A stretch of 64,000 nucleotides of DNA, from the NCBI RefSeq assembly GCF_018614955.1, contig NZ_JAGGNV010000005.1, positions 62,001-126,000 of the forward strand, read 5' to 3'. A program made the translations under genes and the position numbers. This document shows, in pieces, positions 51,563 through 61,935 of this stretch. The first letter of the stretch is position 1. Each line of letters opens with the position of its first letter. Under the pieces are notes generated by a model. It was given only the letters and a program-made list of their open reading frames with translations, was not told the DNA's origin and did no database searches. The stretch comes from Variovorax paradoxus. GTDB taxonomy: Bacteria > Pseudomonadota > Gammaproteobacteria > Burkholderiales > Burkholderiaceae_C.

Positions 51563-53311
51563 CTACACCGGCAGCACGTCGAGTTGGCCTGCGCCAGGCA
51601 AGGCATGCAGGCTCGCCGCGAGCCGTGCGGAATAGGAGCGGCTGAGCACCGTGCTGACCTCCGTCCAGTCGCCCCTGGCTTCTGCCGGCGTGAGCGTGAG
51701 CACCAGGTAGCCGCGCTTGCTCGTCTCCGCATAGCGCAGGTCCCTCACCAGCTTCGGAAAGGCATCCGAGAGGACTGAGCTGGGAATCAGGGGCCGCAGG
51801 CGCTCGAGCCCCGGCGAGCTGACCGAGGCGGCGGCGAACTCCACGCCGACGCGCTGGCCGCCGGCATCGGTCAGGTTGCTGGCCCAGGCGTTGTGCGTGT
51901 CGCCGGCCAGCGAGACGAGGTTCTTGCCCAGCGAACGGGCCGTGACCAGAACCGATTCGCGCGCGGCGGGATAGCCATCCCACGCATCGAGGTTGTAGGG
52001 CACGCGGCGCTGATTCAGCAAAGCGCGCTGGCTGTCGCTGCGCAGCGGCTCCGGTGTCGCCTGCGCGGCCAGGAATTCGGCCACCGTCTCGGGCGTAAAT
52101 GCGCTTGCGATGGAGAGCGGTATTTCCATGCGCGCCATGAGCACCTGGTTCCCCAGTACCTGCCAGGTGGCGCCGGAAGCGGCCAGCCGTGCCGACAGCC
52201 AGTCCGATTGCTCGGCACCCAGAAGCTGGCGCGACCCGCCGGCAGCCGCGCCGGCCAGATACTGATCGAGATTGACCTGCTGGTCGCGCCCGATCAGCCG
52301 GGTGTCCAGCATGTGCAGCGACGCGAGCGTGCCGAAGTCGAAGGAGCGATAGATCTTCAGCGGATTCGATGGGTCCGGCATGCGGACCGGAAGCCATTCG
52401 CGATAGGCCTGCACCGCCGCTGCACGCCGCGCGGCAAAGCTGCCTTCCGTGGCCGGATCGTGGTCGACCGCGCCGCCGGACCACGCGTTGTCGGCCACGT
52501 CGTGGTCGTCCCACACCGCGATCACCGGCAGCTTCGCGTGGAATGCGATCAGGTCGGGGTCGGTCCGATACTGCGCATGGCGGCGACGGTAGTCGTCGAG
52601 GGTGATGAGTTCGTGCGGCGGCTGCGATTCGCGATCGATCGCAATGGCCAGCTCCGACGCGAAACCCAGCAGCCCGAATTCGTAGATGTAGTCGCCGAGA
52701 TGAAGGGCCACATCGATGTCCGTGCGCTTGGCCAGTTCGGCATAGACATTGAAGTAGCCGGCCGGAAAGTTCGAGCACGAGACCACGGCCAGCTTCAACT
52801 GCGACACATTGCCGACGGGCGAGGTCTTCGTGCGCCCCGTGGGCGACGGCTCCGATCCGACATAGAAGCGGAAGTAGTAGACGCTCGCGGGTTGCAGGCC
52901 GGTGACATCCACCTTGACGGTGTAATCCTGCTCCGCTCCGGTGCTCGTCGTGCCGCGGGCGACGATGCCGCCGAAGTTGGGATCGCTCGCCACCTCCCAG
53001 CTCAGGTTGAGCGTGCCCGGGCCTGGCGCCGTGACGCGCGTCCACAGGATGACACGGTCGGACAAGGGGTCGCCGCTTGCGACTCCATGGGAGAACAGGC
53101 CGCCCGTGCCGGCGGGGGGCGCACCGCCGCCGCCTCCACCGCCACCGCCACCACCGCCGCCTCCACCGCACCCGGACACGCTGACGCCGCTGCCCACGAA
53201 CATGGCGTACAAAACGGCGCTGCGGATGAAGGCGCGGCGCGAAGGCTCGGGCAGCATGCGCTGCGGATCCGCCGTGGTTTCGGAGGCCTCGGTGCCATGG
53301 GCTTTGCGCAT
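51563..53311 (-). CDS. PhoD-like alkaline phosphatase, Tat/lipoprotein with poly-Gly linker
   Basis: 582 residues. SRRAFI (24-29) is a twin-arginine motif, and VSGC48 is a lipobox followed by 15 consecutive glycines written with mixed GGT/GGA/GGC codons. The PhoD N-terminal domain (FSHGVASGDPLSDRVILWTRV) and metallophosphatase core (AVVSCSNF, LGDYIYEFG, VWDDHDVADNAW, LAGDTHNAWASNL) follow. Expected as an exported, Fe/Ca-dependent phosphodiesterase or phosphatase anchored in the membrane. AAGGAG precedes the ATG at 53311. Confidence 0.92.
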   Translation of the reverse strand: MRKAHGTEASETTADPQRMLPEPSRRAFIRSAVLYAMFVGSGVSVSGCGGGGGGGGGGGGGGGAPPAGTGGLFSHGVASGDPLSDRVILWTRVTAPGPGTLNLSWEVASDPNFGGIVARGTTSTGAEQDYTVKVDVTGLQPASVYYFRFYVGSEPSPTGRTKTSPVGNVSQLKLAVVSCSNFPAGYFNVYAELAKRTDIDVALHLGDYIYEFGLLGFASELAIAIDRESQPPHELITLDDYRRRHAQYRTDPDLIAFHAKLPVIAVWDDHDVADNAWSGGAVDHDPATEGSFAARRAAAVQAYREWLPVRMPDPSNPLKIYRSFDFGTLASLHMLDTRLIGRDQQVNLDQYLAGAAAGGSRQLLGAEQSDWLSARLAASGATWQVLGNQVLMARMEIPLSIASAFTPETVAEFLAAQATPEPLRSDSQRALLNQRRVPYNLDAWDGYPAARESVLVTARSLGKNLVSLAGDTHNAWASNLTDAGGQRVGVEFAAASVSSPGLERLRPLIPSSVLSDAFPKLVRDLRYAETSKRGYLVLTLTPAEARGDWTEVSTVLSRSYSARLAASLHALPGAGQLDVLPV

Positions 53312-53472
53312 GTCTCGCTCCTTGCCCGCTTTGATCGGCGGATGGTGGCCGGATTGGATGCGCGGGCAAGCGGCCCCCGCGTAGGCGCGGATCAATCCGC
53401 GAGGTCGGCGAAGCGCTTACAACGAGTCACAGCCTGTTGCGAGCGCATACAGAGAACAGGGTCGCGTGCTGT

Positions 53473-53501
53473 TTGACGCTGGCCCGCGACGGGTCCATAT
53501 T
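53473..53501 (+). promoter_or_regulatory. Sigma-70 promoter of the MEMO/radical-SAM operon
   Basis: TTGACG (53473-53478) and CATATT (53496-53501) are 17 bp apart. AGGAGG and ATG follow at 53523. Confidence 0.6.
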
Positions 53502-53522
53502 CAACGCAGGAGGTGTGATGCC

Positions 53523-54329
53523 ATGCCTGCCGTTCGCCCCGCTGCCGTCGCGGGGACCTTCTATCCCAACGATGCGCTGCAGCTGCAGCGCGAGGTCGGC
53601 GATTGCCTCGCCGCCGCCGACAGTGCGGTCGCAGAATCTGCGCATCCGCCGAAGCTGCTGATCGTTCCGCACGCCGGCTATGTGTATTCCGGCGCCGTCG
53701 CGGCACAAGCCTATGCTCTGCTCGCCCCGTGGCGCGAGCGGATCACGCGCGTCGTGCTGATCGGTCCGGCCCATCGCTGCGCGGTGCGCGCGCTGGCGGC
53801 ACCGGAAGCGGACGCCTTCGATACGCCGCTCGGCCGGATCGCGCTGGAACATACTTCCCTTGCCCTGCTCGGCAGCCCGCCGCAGGTCGTGCACGACGAC
53901 TGGCCTCATGCCTTCGAGCATTCGCTGGAGGTGCAGCTGCCGTTCCTGCAGATGGTGCTGGACAGCTTCGCGCTGGTCCCCCTGCTCGTCGGCAGCGCGA
54001 ATCCCTCCGAGCTGGCCCAGGTTCTGGATCGGCTCTGGGGCGGGGACGAAACGCTGATCGTCGTCAGCTCCGACCTGTCGCACTACCTGCCGTATGCGCA
54101 GGCGCAGGCGCGCGACCGCGCGACGGTGCAGCGCATCCTCGCGTTCGACAGCGCCCTGGATCCCGAGGAGGCCTGCGGCGCACGGGCGATCAACGGCGCG
54201 CTGCAGGCGGCACGCAGCCATGGCCTGCAGCCGCGCCTGCTGGACCTGCGCAATTCCGGCGATACCGCGGGCGACCGCCGCCGCGTGGTCGGCTACGCGG
54301 CGATCGCGTTCGAGGCGCCGGCATCATGA
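53523..54329 (+). CDS. amrB: AmmeMemoRadiSam system protein B (MEMO family)
   Basis: 268 residues. VAGTFYPNDALQLQREV, LLIVPHAGYVYSGAVAAQAYALL, IGPAHRCAVR and IVVSSDLSHYLPYAQAQARD are MEMO1-family blocks, with histidines of a dioxygenase-like metal site. The family is distantly related to class III extradiol dioxygenases; biochemical role in bacteria unknown. An AGGAGG site precedes the ATG at 53523. Its stop overlaps the radical-SAM start (ATGA at 54326-54329). Confidence 0.92.
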   Translation: MPAVRPAAVAGTFYPNDALQLQREVGDCLAAADSAVAESAHPPKLLIVPHAGYVYSGAVAAQAYALLAPWRERITRVVLIGPAHRCAVRALAAPEADAFDTPLGRIALEHTSLALLGSPPQVVHDDWPHAFEHSLEVQLPFLQMVLDSFALVPLLVGSANPSELAQVLDRLWGGDETLIVVSSDLSHYLPYAQAQARDRATVQRILAFDSALDPEEACGARAINGALQAARSHGLQPRLLDLRNSGDTAGDRRRVVGYAAIAFEAPAS

Positions 54330-55411
54330 GCGCGAGCCATCCCGGGCGCTGGTGGCACAGGCTGGACGACGGGCGCATCCAGTGCGATCTGTGTCCGCGC
54401 GACTGCCGGCTGCACGAAGGCCAGCGCGGGATGTGCTTCGTGCGCCAGCGCGTCGGCGACGAAATGGTGCTCGCGACCTACGGGCGCAGCTCGGGCTTCT
54501 GCCTCGATCCGATCGAGAAGAAGCCGCTGAATCATTTCCATCCCGGCTCCAGCGTGCTCTCCTTCGGCACCGCCGGCTGCAACCTGGCATGCAAGTTCTG
54601 CCAGAACTGGGACATCTCCAAGAGCCGCGAAATGGACCGGCTGATGGACGCCGCATCGCCGCAACGCATCGCCGAGCTGGCGCGCCAGCGCGGCGCGATG
54701 AGCGTGGCCTTCACCTACAACGACCCGGTGATCTTCGCCGAGTACGCGATGGACGCGGCCGATGCCTGCCATGCGCTGGGTCTGTTCAGCGTCGCCGTGA
54801 CCGCGGGCTACATGCACGCCGCGCCGCGGCGCGAGTTCTACGCCAGGATGGATGCGGCCAATGTCGACCTCAAGGGCTTCACGGAAGCCTTCTATTTCCA
54901 GCAGACCGGCGCCCACCTCGCGCCGGTGCTCGACACGCTGCAGTACCTGCGCCACGAGACGAGCTGCTGGTTCGAGATCACCACGCTGCTGATCCCCGGC
55001 CACAACGACAGCGATGCCGAGATCGAGGCGATGAGCCGCTGGATCGCCGATCACCTCGGGCCGGACGTGCCGCTGCACTTCACCGCCTTCCATCCGGACT
55101 ACAAGATGATGGATGTGTCCGCGACGCCGCCTGCCACGCTGACGCGCGCCCGCGCCATCGCGCTCGCCAACGGGCTGCACCATGTCTACACCGGCAATGT
55201 CCACGACCTGGAAGGCGGGACGACCTGGTGCCCGCATTGCCGCGCAGCATTGGTGCGCCGCGACTGGTATCTCGTGCTGGACTGCGAACTCGATGCGCGC
55301 AGCGAATGCCCGCACTGCGGCACGCCGATCGCCGGCCGCTTCGGCACCTTCGAACGCGGCTTCGGCCGTCGGCGCATCCCCGTGTGGGCAGCGCAATCCC
55401 TGCCGTCATAA
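54326..55411 (+). CDS. amrS: AmmeMemoRadiSam system radical SAM enzyme
   Basis: 361 residues. The radical-SAM cluster motif is CNLACKFCQNWDISK near residue 90. An N-terminal cysteine set (CDLCPRDCRLHEGQRGMC) and a C-terminal zinc-ribbon-like pair (WCPHCRAAL, CPHCGTPI) suggest additional metal sites. It resembles pyruvate-formate-lyase activating enzymes. The usual third partner with an AMMECR1 domain is absent next to it. Coupled to the MEMO gene by ATGA overlap. Confidence 0.92.
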   Translation: MSASHPGRWWHRLDDGRIQCDLCPRDCRLHEGQRGMCFVRQRVGDEMVLATYGRSSGFCLDPIEKKPLNHFHPGSSVLSFGTAGCNLACKFCQNWDISKSREMDRLMDAASPQRIAELARQRGAMSVAFTYNDPVIFAEYAMDAADACHALGLFSVAVTAGYMHAAPRREFYARMDAANVDLKGFTEAFYFQQTGAHLAPVLDTLQYLRHETSCWFEITTLLIPGHNDSDAEIEAMSRWIADHLGPDVPLHFTAFHPDYKMMDVSATPPATLTRARAIALANGLHHVYTGNVHDLEGGTTWCPHCRAALVRRDWYLVLDCELDARSECPHCGTPIAGRFGTFERGFGRRRIPVWAAQSLPS

Positions 55412-55422
55412 AGGAGACCCTC

Positions 55423-55899
55423 ATGAGCCTGACCCTCACTTCCACCGCGTTCGCACCGGACGGCGCGATACCGGCCATCCATACCTGCGAAGGCAAGGAC
55501 GTGTCGCCGCCGCTGGCGTGGAGCGAGGCACCCGCGGCGACGAAGAGCTTCGCGCTCATCGTCGACGACCCGGATGCGCCCGATCCGGCGGCGCCCAAGA
55601 TGACCTGGGTCCACTGGGTGCTCTACAACATCGGCGCGGAGGCCAGCGAGCTGCCCGAAGCGGTCAAGCCGGCGGCATTGCCGGCTGGCACGCGCGAGGG
55701 TGTCAACGATTGGGGCCGCACGGGCTTTGGCGGGCCTTGCCCGCCCATCGGCCGACACCGCTACTTCCACAAGCTCTACGCCCTCGACGCCGTGCTGCCG
55801 GAACTCGAGCGCCCGGACAAGGCCGCGCTCGAGAAGGCGATGAAGGGACACGTGCTCGCGCAGGCGGAGCTGGTGGGCACGTACGAGAAGCGGCGATAG
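55423..55899 (+). CDS. YbhB/YbcL family (PEBP-like) protein
   Basis: 158 residues. FALIVDDPDAPDP, TWVHWVLYNIGAEASELPE, GRTGFGGPCPPIGRHRYFHKLYALD and a C-terminal AQAELVGTYEKRR match the phosphatidylethanolamine-binding-like family. Ligand unknown in bacteria. AAGGAGACCC precedes the ATG. It lies 11 nt after the radical-SAM gene and is probably in the same operon, in the place where AMMECR1 is often found. Confidence 0.92.
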   Translation: MSLTLTSTAFAPDGAIPAIHTCEGKDVSPPLAWSEAPAATKSFALIVDDPDAPDPAAPKMTWVHWVLYNIGAEASELPEAVKPAALPAGTREGVNDWGRTGFGGPCPPIGRHRYFHKLYALDAVLPELERPDKAALEKAMKGHVLAQAELVGTYEKRR

Positions 55900-55916
55900 G
55901 AGTCGCCGCTCCCGCC

Positions 55917-56249
55917 TTATTCGCCGCGTGACACCGGACGGGCTTCCACGTCCGTCACACGGCCCGGATCGCGCAGGCGAACGGGGCTGTCGGCGGCTTC
56001 GCCGCGCGCTCGCGCCGCAGCCACGTCCGCCGCGGTGGGTTCGGCCGGGCGCGCTGCAGCCCGAAAGCGGTCGAAGCCGTGGCGTGGATCGAAGCGCATC
56101 ACCCACGGCTGGACCGGCTGCCCCGTGAGGCGTGCCCAGCCGTAGCGCAGGCCCCAGACCGCCGCCAGCAGCAGCACGGCAACTGTGAGGCTGGCCGCGA
56201 ACAAGAGGCCCAAGAAGAAAAGAACGAGGCGCAAAAGAAAGTTGAGCAT
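55917..56249 (-). CDS. Hypothetical small membrane protein
   Basis: 110 residues. One long hydrophobic stretch or two close helices at about 4-34 (LLRLVLFFLGLLFAASLTVAVLLL), then a polar, charged C-terminus rich in Ala, Arg and Pro, probably cytoplasmic. No domain recognised. It starts 5 nt after the clpB stop in the same orientation, so it is likely transcribed with clpB. A heat-shock-linked membrane role is only a guess. Confidence 0.7.
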   Translation of the reverse strand: MLNFLLRLVLFFLGLLFAASLTVAVLLLAAVWGLRYGWARLTGQPVQPWVMRFDPRHGFDRFRAAARPAEPTAADVAAARARGEAADSPVRLRDPGRVTDVEARPVSRGE

Positions 56250-56254
56250 CGAAG

Positions 56255-58876
<2,622 letters not shown>

Positions 58877-58900
58877 GAATGACTCCGATTCCCGGGCATG

Positions 58901-58926
58901 TAGGGGTGTATGGCACGTAATTCAAG
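58901..58926 (-). promoter_or_regulatory. Heat-shock (sigma-32) promoter of clpB
   Basis: On the minus strand CTTGAA (58926-58921) and CCCCTA (58906-58901) are separated by 14 bp, matching the RpoH consensus CTTGAA-N13-15-CCCCAT. Predicted leader about 17 nt. Confidence 0.8.
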
Positions 58927-59045
58927 CCAGAGGCGTCGGCCGGAGCCGCGTCAGCGCCTGCTCGTACAAAATAGCCAACCGCGGCGCGGGCACGCGAGTT
59001 GCTCGCTTATTTGCCCTGTTGTTCTTCAATCATCTGGAGTTGCTC

Positions 59046-60044
59046 ATGTTCTGTTCAAGGTGGATTGCCGCTTCCGCGCCACGCCGGGTCTTCGCACTCG
59101 GGCTCCTGGCCGCGATTGCGGGCTTCTCTGGCTTCGCGCAGGCGCAGCAGGGCACGCCGATCAAGCTCCTGGTCGGCTTTCCTGCCGGCGCCGGCAGCGA
59201 CGCGATCGCCCGCACGCTGGCCGAGAAGCTCAAGGACCAGCTGGGCGCGCCGGTGGTGGTCGAGAACCGCGCCGGCGCCGGTGGCCAGATCGCCGCGCAG
59301 GCCCTCAAGGCCGCCGCACCGGACGGTCACACGCTGTTCCTCTCGCACGATCACAGCATTTCGATCCTGCCGCAGGTGGTGAAGAACGCGGGCTTCAATC
59401 CGGCCACCGATTTCGTGCCGGTCGCCGGCTTCGCGACCTTCGCCAACGTGCTCGCGGTATCGGGCGGCACCCCGGCGAAGAACCTGGACGAGTACCTCAA
59501 ATGGGTGCGCACCCAGCGCGGCGGCAAGGACACCATCGGCGTCCCGGCGCCGGCCTCGATCCCCGAGTTCCTGGTGAAGATGATCGGCGCCAAGTACAAG
59601 ATCGACGTGCAGTCGGCGCCCTACCGCGGCAGCGCGCCGATGACGGCCGACATGCTGGGCAACCAGATCAGCGCCGGCATCGCCTCGGTGCCCGACTTCA
59701 TCGAGAACCACAGGGCCGGCAAGGTGCGCATCGTCGCCACCATCGGCAGCAAGCGCCAGGCGCTGCTGCCTCAGGTGCCGACCTTCACCGAGCTCGGCTT
59801 CGCCAACCTGGAAGACCTGCCCTACTACGGCGTGTTCGCGCCCGTCGGCACGCCGCAACCGGTGATCGATCGCTTCGGCGATGCCCTGGCCAAGGTGCTG
59901 GCCATGCCGGACGTGAAGCAGAAGCTCACCACCATGGGGCTGACGGTGGCCTACGAACCGCAAGGCCAGTTCGCGGGGCGCGTTCGCAGCTATACGCAAA
60001 CCTGGGAAGGCATCATCAAGGCGAGCGGCTTCACGCCTCAATGA
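59046..60044 (+). CDS. Bug-family substrate-binding protein, orphan
   Basis: 332 residues with a signal peptide (RRVFALGLLAAIAGFSGFAQA, cut near residue 33). PIKLLVGFPAGAGSDAIARTLAEKL and VVVENRAGAGGQIAAQALKAA are Bug signatures. No tctA or tctB is adjacent, the common orphan situation in Burkholderiales; it may serve a distant transporter or act as a sensor. It is divergent from clpB. Confidence 0.93.
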   Translation: MFCSRWIAASAPRRVFALGLLAAIAGFSGFAQAQQGTPIKLLVGFPAGAGSDAIARTLAEKLKDQLGAPVVVENRAGAGGQIAAQALKAAAPDGHTLFLSHDHSISILPQVVKNAGFNPATDFVPVAGFATFANVLAVSGGTPAKNLDEYLKWVRTQRGGKDTIGVPAPASIPEFLVKMIGAKYKIDVQSAPYRGSAPMTADMLGNQISAGIASVPDFIENHRAGKVRIVATIGSKRQALLPQVPTFTELGFANLEDLPYYGVFAPVGTPQPVIDRFGDALAKVLAMPDVKQKLTTMGLTVAYEPQGQFAGRVRSYTQTWEGIIKASGFTPQ

Positions 60045-60075
60045 GTGTTGGACCCCGGCTTCGGCGGCGGCCGCC

Positions 60076-60552
60076 TCAAGCGTTGCTGGCGGTGATGCCC
60101 CAGCGAGCCAGCGCCGCATCGTCATCGACGCGCGCGTCGACCCAGCGTGCGCCATCGGGCGTCTGTTCCTTCTTCCAGAACGGCGCCTGCGTCTTGAGGT
60201 AGTCCATCAGGAACTCGCAGGCCTGGAAGCTCTGGCCGCGATGGGCCGAGATCACGGCCACCATCATGATCTGGTCGAGCGGCTGCAAAAGGCCCACGCG
60301 ATGGATGACGCGCGCGCCGAGAATGTCGAAGCGGCGATGCGCCTCGTCGATCATGGCTTCGATGGACTTCTCGGTCATGCCGGGATAGTGCTCGAGCTCC
60401 ATCGAAGCGACTGCGTCCCCGTCGTTGCGGTCGCGCACGGTGCCGATGAAGCTGCAGACCGCGCCGACGCGCTTGTCGTCGCCGCGCAACGCGGCGATCT
60501 CGTGCGCGAGGTCGAAATCGCCTGTTTGAATGAAAACGCGTGGGCCGCTCAT
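60076..60552 (-). CDS. moaE: Molybdopterin synthase catalytic subunit
   Basis: 158 residues. VGAVCSFIGTVRDRNDGDAVASMELEHYPGMTEKSIEAMI, RVGLLQPLDQIMMVAVISAHRGQSFQACEFLMDYLKTQAPFWKKE contain the MoaE active-site lysine pair (K in LKTQAPFWKKE) and FxGxVR (key residues only). It transfers sulfur from MoaD thiocarboxylate to precursor Z. ATG at 60552. The moaD and moeA genes lie 1.1 kb away on the same strand, separated by a plus-strand gene. Confidence 0.95.
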   Translation of the reverse strand: MSGPRVFIQTGDFDLAHEIAALRGDDKRVGAVCSFIGTVRDRNDGDAVASMELEHYPGMTEKSIEAMIDEAHRRFDILGARVIHRVGLLQPLDQIMMVAVISAHRGQSFQACEFLMDYLKTQAPFWKKEQTPDGARWVDARVDDDAALARWGITASNA

Positions 60553-60683
60553 GGCGTGATTGTGGCACCGCGATAGACTGCGTCGATGCCTTCCCGCGCC
60601 CCGCACCGCCGCCTTGCTTCGCTCGAAGCGATGGCCTGCGCGCGCGTGGGTGGCAAAGCCAAAAAACCCGAGCTCGTCTGACC

Positions 60684-60729
60684 GGAGCTTCGGTTCCGTC
60701 GTCGGATGAGCGACGGAACTGCAAGCTCC
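60684..60729 (+). promoter_or_regulatory. Long stem-loop in the dapA-family gene leader
   Basis: GGAGCTT (60684-60690) with AAGCTCC (60723-60729) and GTTCCGTCG (60693-60701) with CGACGGAAC (60711-60719) form a 16-bp stem with a small internal loop and a 9-nt apical loop. CAGCTGAAGCTG and TTTT follow. No gene occupies 60553-60804. It could be a cis-acting leader, a small RNA or an intergenic repeat. Confidence 0.45.
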
Positions 60730-60804
60730 AGCTGAAGCTGTTTTCTCCTGTGCGCGCATCCGATGGTGGTTCTTCCATCGGTCGATTCCTGAAAGGAAAT
60801 CCGC

Positions 60805-61695
60805 GTGCCCCCCTCTTCTTCCACCCCTGACTTCTCCGGCCTCTGGATCCCGCTCGTGACGCCGTTTCGCAAGGACGGCGCGATCGACCACGCGGCGCTC
60901 GCCGCGCTGGCCGAGCGGCTCGCGTCCACCGGCATCGCCGGCTTCGTCGTTTGCGGCTCGACCGGGGAGGCTGCGGCGCTCGACGGCGACGAGCAGCTCG
61001 CAGTGCTGGCGACGATCGCCAAGGCTGCGCCCACGCTGCCGCGCATCATGGGCATCTCGGGCTACCACCTCGGCAAGACCCTGGCCTGGGTGCGCCGATT
61101 GGACGACCGCGGACTGGCCGGGCTGCTGGTGCCGGCACCGAGCTACATCCGGCCCTCGCAGGCGGGCCTCGTCGCGTGGTTCGGTGCGATCGCTGAAGCG
61201 AGCACCGTGCCGCTCCTGGTCTACGACATCCCCTACCGCACCGGCGCAACGATCGCGCGCGAGACGCTGCTCTCGCTCGCGACCAATCCGCGCATTCACG
61301 GCATCAAGGACTGCGGCGGCGACATGGCGAAGACGCGGGCGCTGATCGCCGACGGCCGCCTGCAGGTGCTGGCCGGCGAAGACGCGCAGCTCTTCGGCAC
61401 GCTGGCCGAAGGCGGCGCGGGCGCGATCACGGCCAGCGCGCATCTGCAGACCGCGCGTTTCGCGCAGGTCGTGCAGCTGTTGCGCGACGGACGGTTGGCC
61501 GAAGCGCGCGCGCAATGGCAATCCTTGCTGCCCTTGATCGAGAACTTGTTCGCCGAGCCGAATCCAGGTCCGCTGAAGGCCGTGCTCGCCAACGAAGGCT
61601 GGATGCAGGACGAATTGCGCGTGCCGATGACACGCGCCGGAAGCGAACTGCGCGAGCAGTTGTTCCGAACGCAGGCCGCGCTCAGCCGCCGGTGA
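60805..61695 (+). CDS. Dihydrodipicolinate synthase family protein
   Basis: 296 residues. SGLWIPLVTPF-type start (FSGLWIPLVTPFRKDGAID), VVCGSTGEAAAL, LLVYDIPYRTGATI (Tyr) and IHGIKDCGGDMAKTR (Schiff-base Lys). It is close to DapA, but the GSTGEAA loop also occurs in related aldolases. Lysine biosynthesis is possible, yet the position between moaE and moaD and the GTG start make a paralogue equally likely. GAAAGGAAATCC precedes the GTG. Confidence 0.85.
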   Translation: MPPSSSTPDFSGLWIPLVTPFRKDGAIDHAALAALAERLASTGIAGFVVCGSTGEAAALDGDEQLAVLATIAKAAPTLPRIMGISGYHLGKTLAWVRRLDDRGLAGLLVPAPSYIRPSQAGLVAWFGAIAEASTVPLLVYDIPYRTGATIARETLLSLATNPRIHGIKDCGGDMAKTRALIADGRLQVLAGEDAQLFGTLAEGGAGAITASAHLQTARFAQVVQLLRDGRLAEARAQWQSLLPLIENLFAEPNPGPLKAVLANEGWMQDELRVPMTRAGSELREQLFRTQAALSRR

Positions 61696-61933
61696 CCGGC
61701 GGGAAGAAGGCCACTTCCTGGCCCTCGCGCAGCGCAGCGCTCTCGGCGCTCATGACCTGGTCGAGCGCCATGCGCACGGCCTTGCCGCGGGCCAGCGCGC
61801 TCGTATGCGGCTCGCCGCGCGCGATCAGCTCGTCGCGCAGCGCGGCCAGATCGGACGCGCCGGTCTCGACGGTCTCGCTGCCGGTTCCCAGTGCCTCGCG
61901 CACCGAGGCGAAGTAACGCACGGTGACTTTCAT
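61682..61933 (-). CDS. moaD: Molybdopterin synthase sulfur-carrier subunit
   Basis: 83 residues, beta-grasp fold: VTVRYFASVREALGTGSETVE at the start and QEVAFFPPVTGG at the end. The C-terminal Gly-Gly is thiocarboxylated and feeds MoaE. Overlaps the convergent dapA-family gene by 14 bp and lies 2 nt after moeA. Confidence 0.95.
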   Translation of the reverse strand: MKVTVRYFASVREALGTGSETVETGASDLAALRDELIARGEPHTSALARGKAVRMALDQVMSAESAALREGQEVAFFPPVTGG

Positions 61934-61935
61934 GT

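Noticed and set aside
53123..53167. Poly-glycine tract as a sign of a frame error
   Set aside because: The frame is continuous from the Tat signal to the PhoD domain and the codons vary; it is a linker.
60553..60804. Lysine riboswitch upstream of the DapA-family gene
   Set aside because: No L-box core sequences were recognised; only a simple long stem-loop is present.
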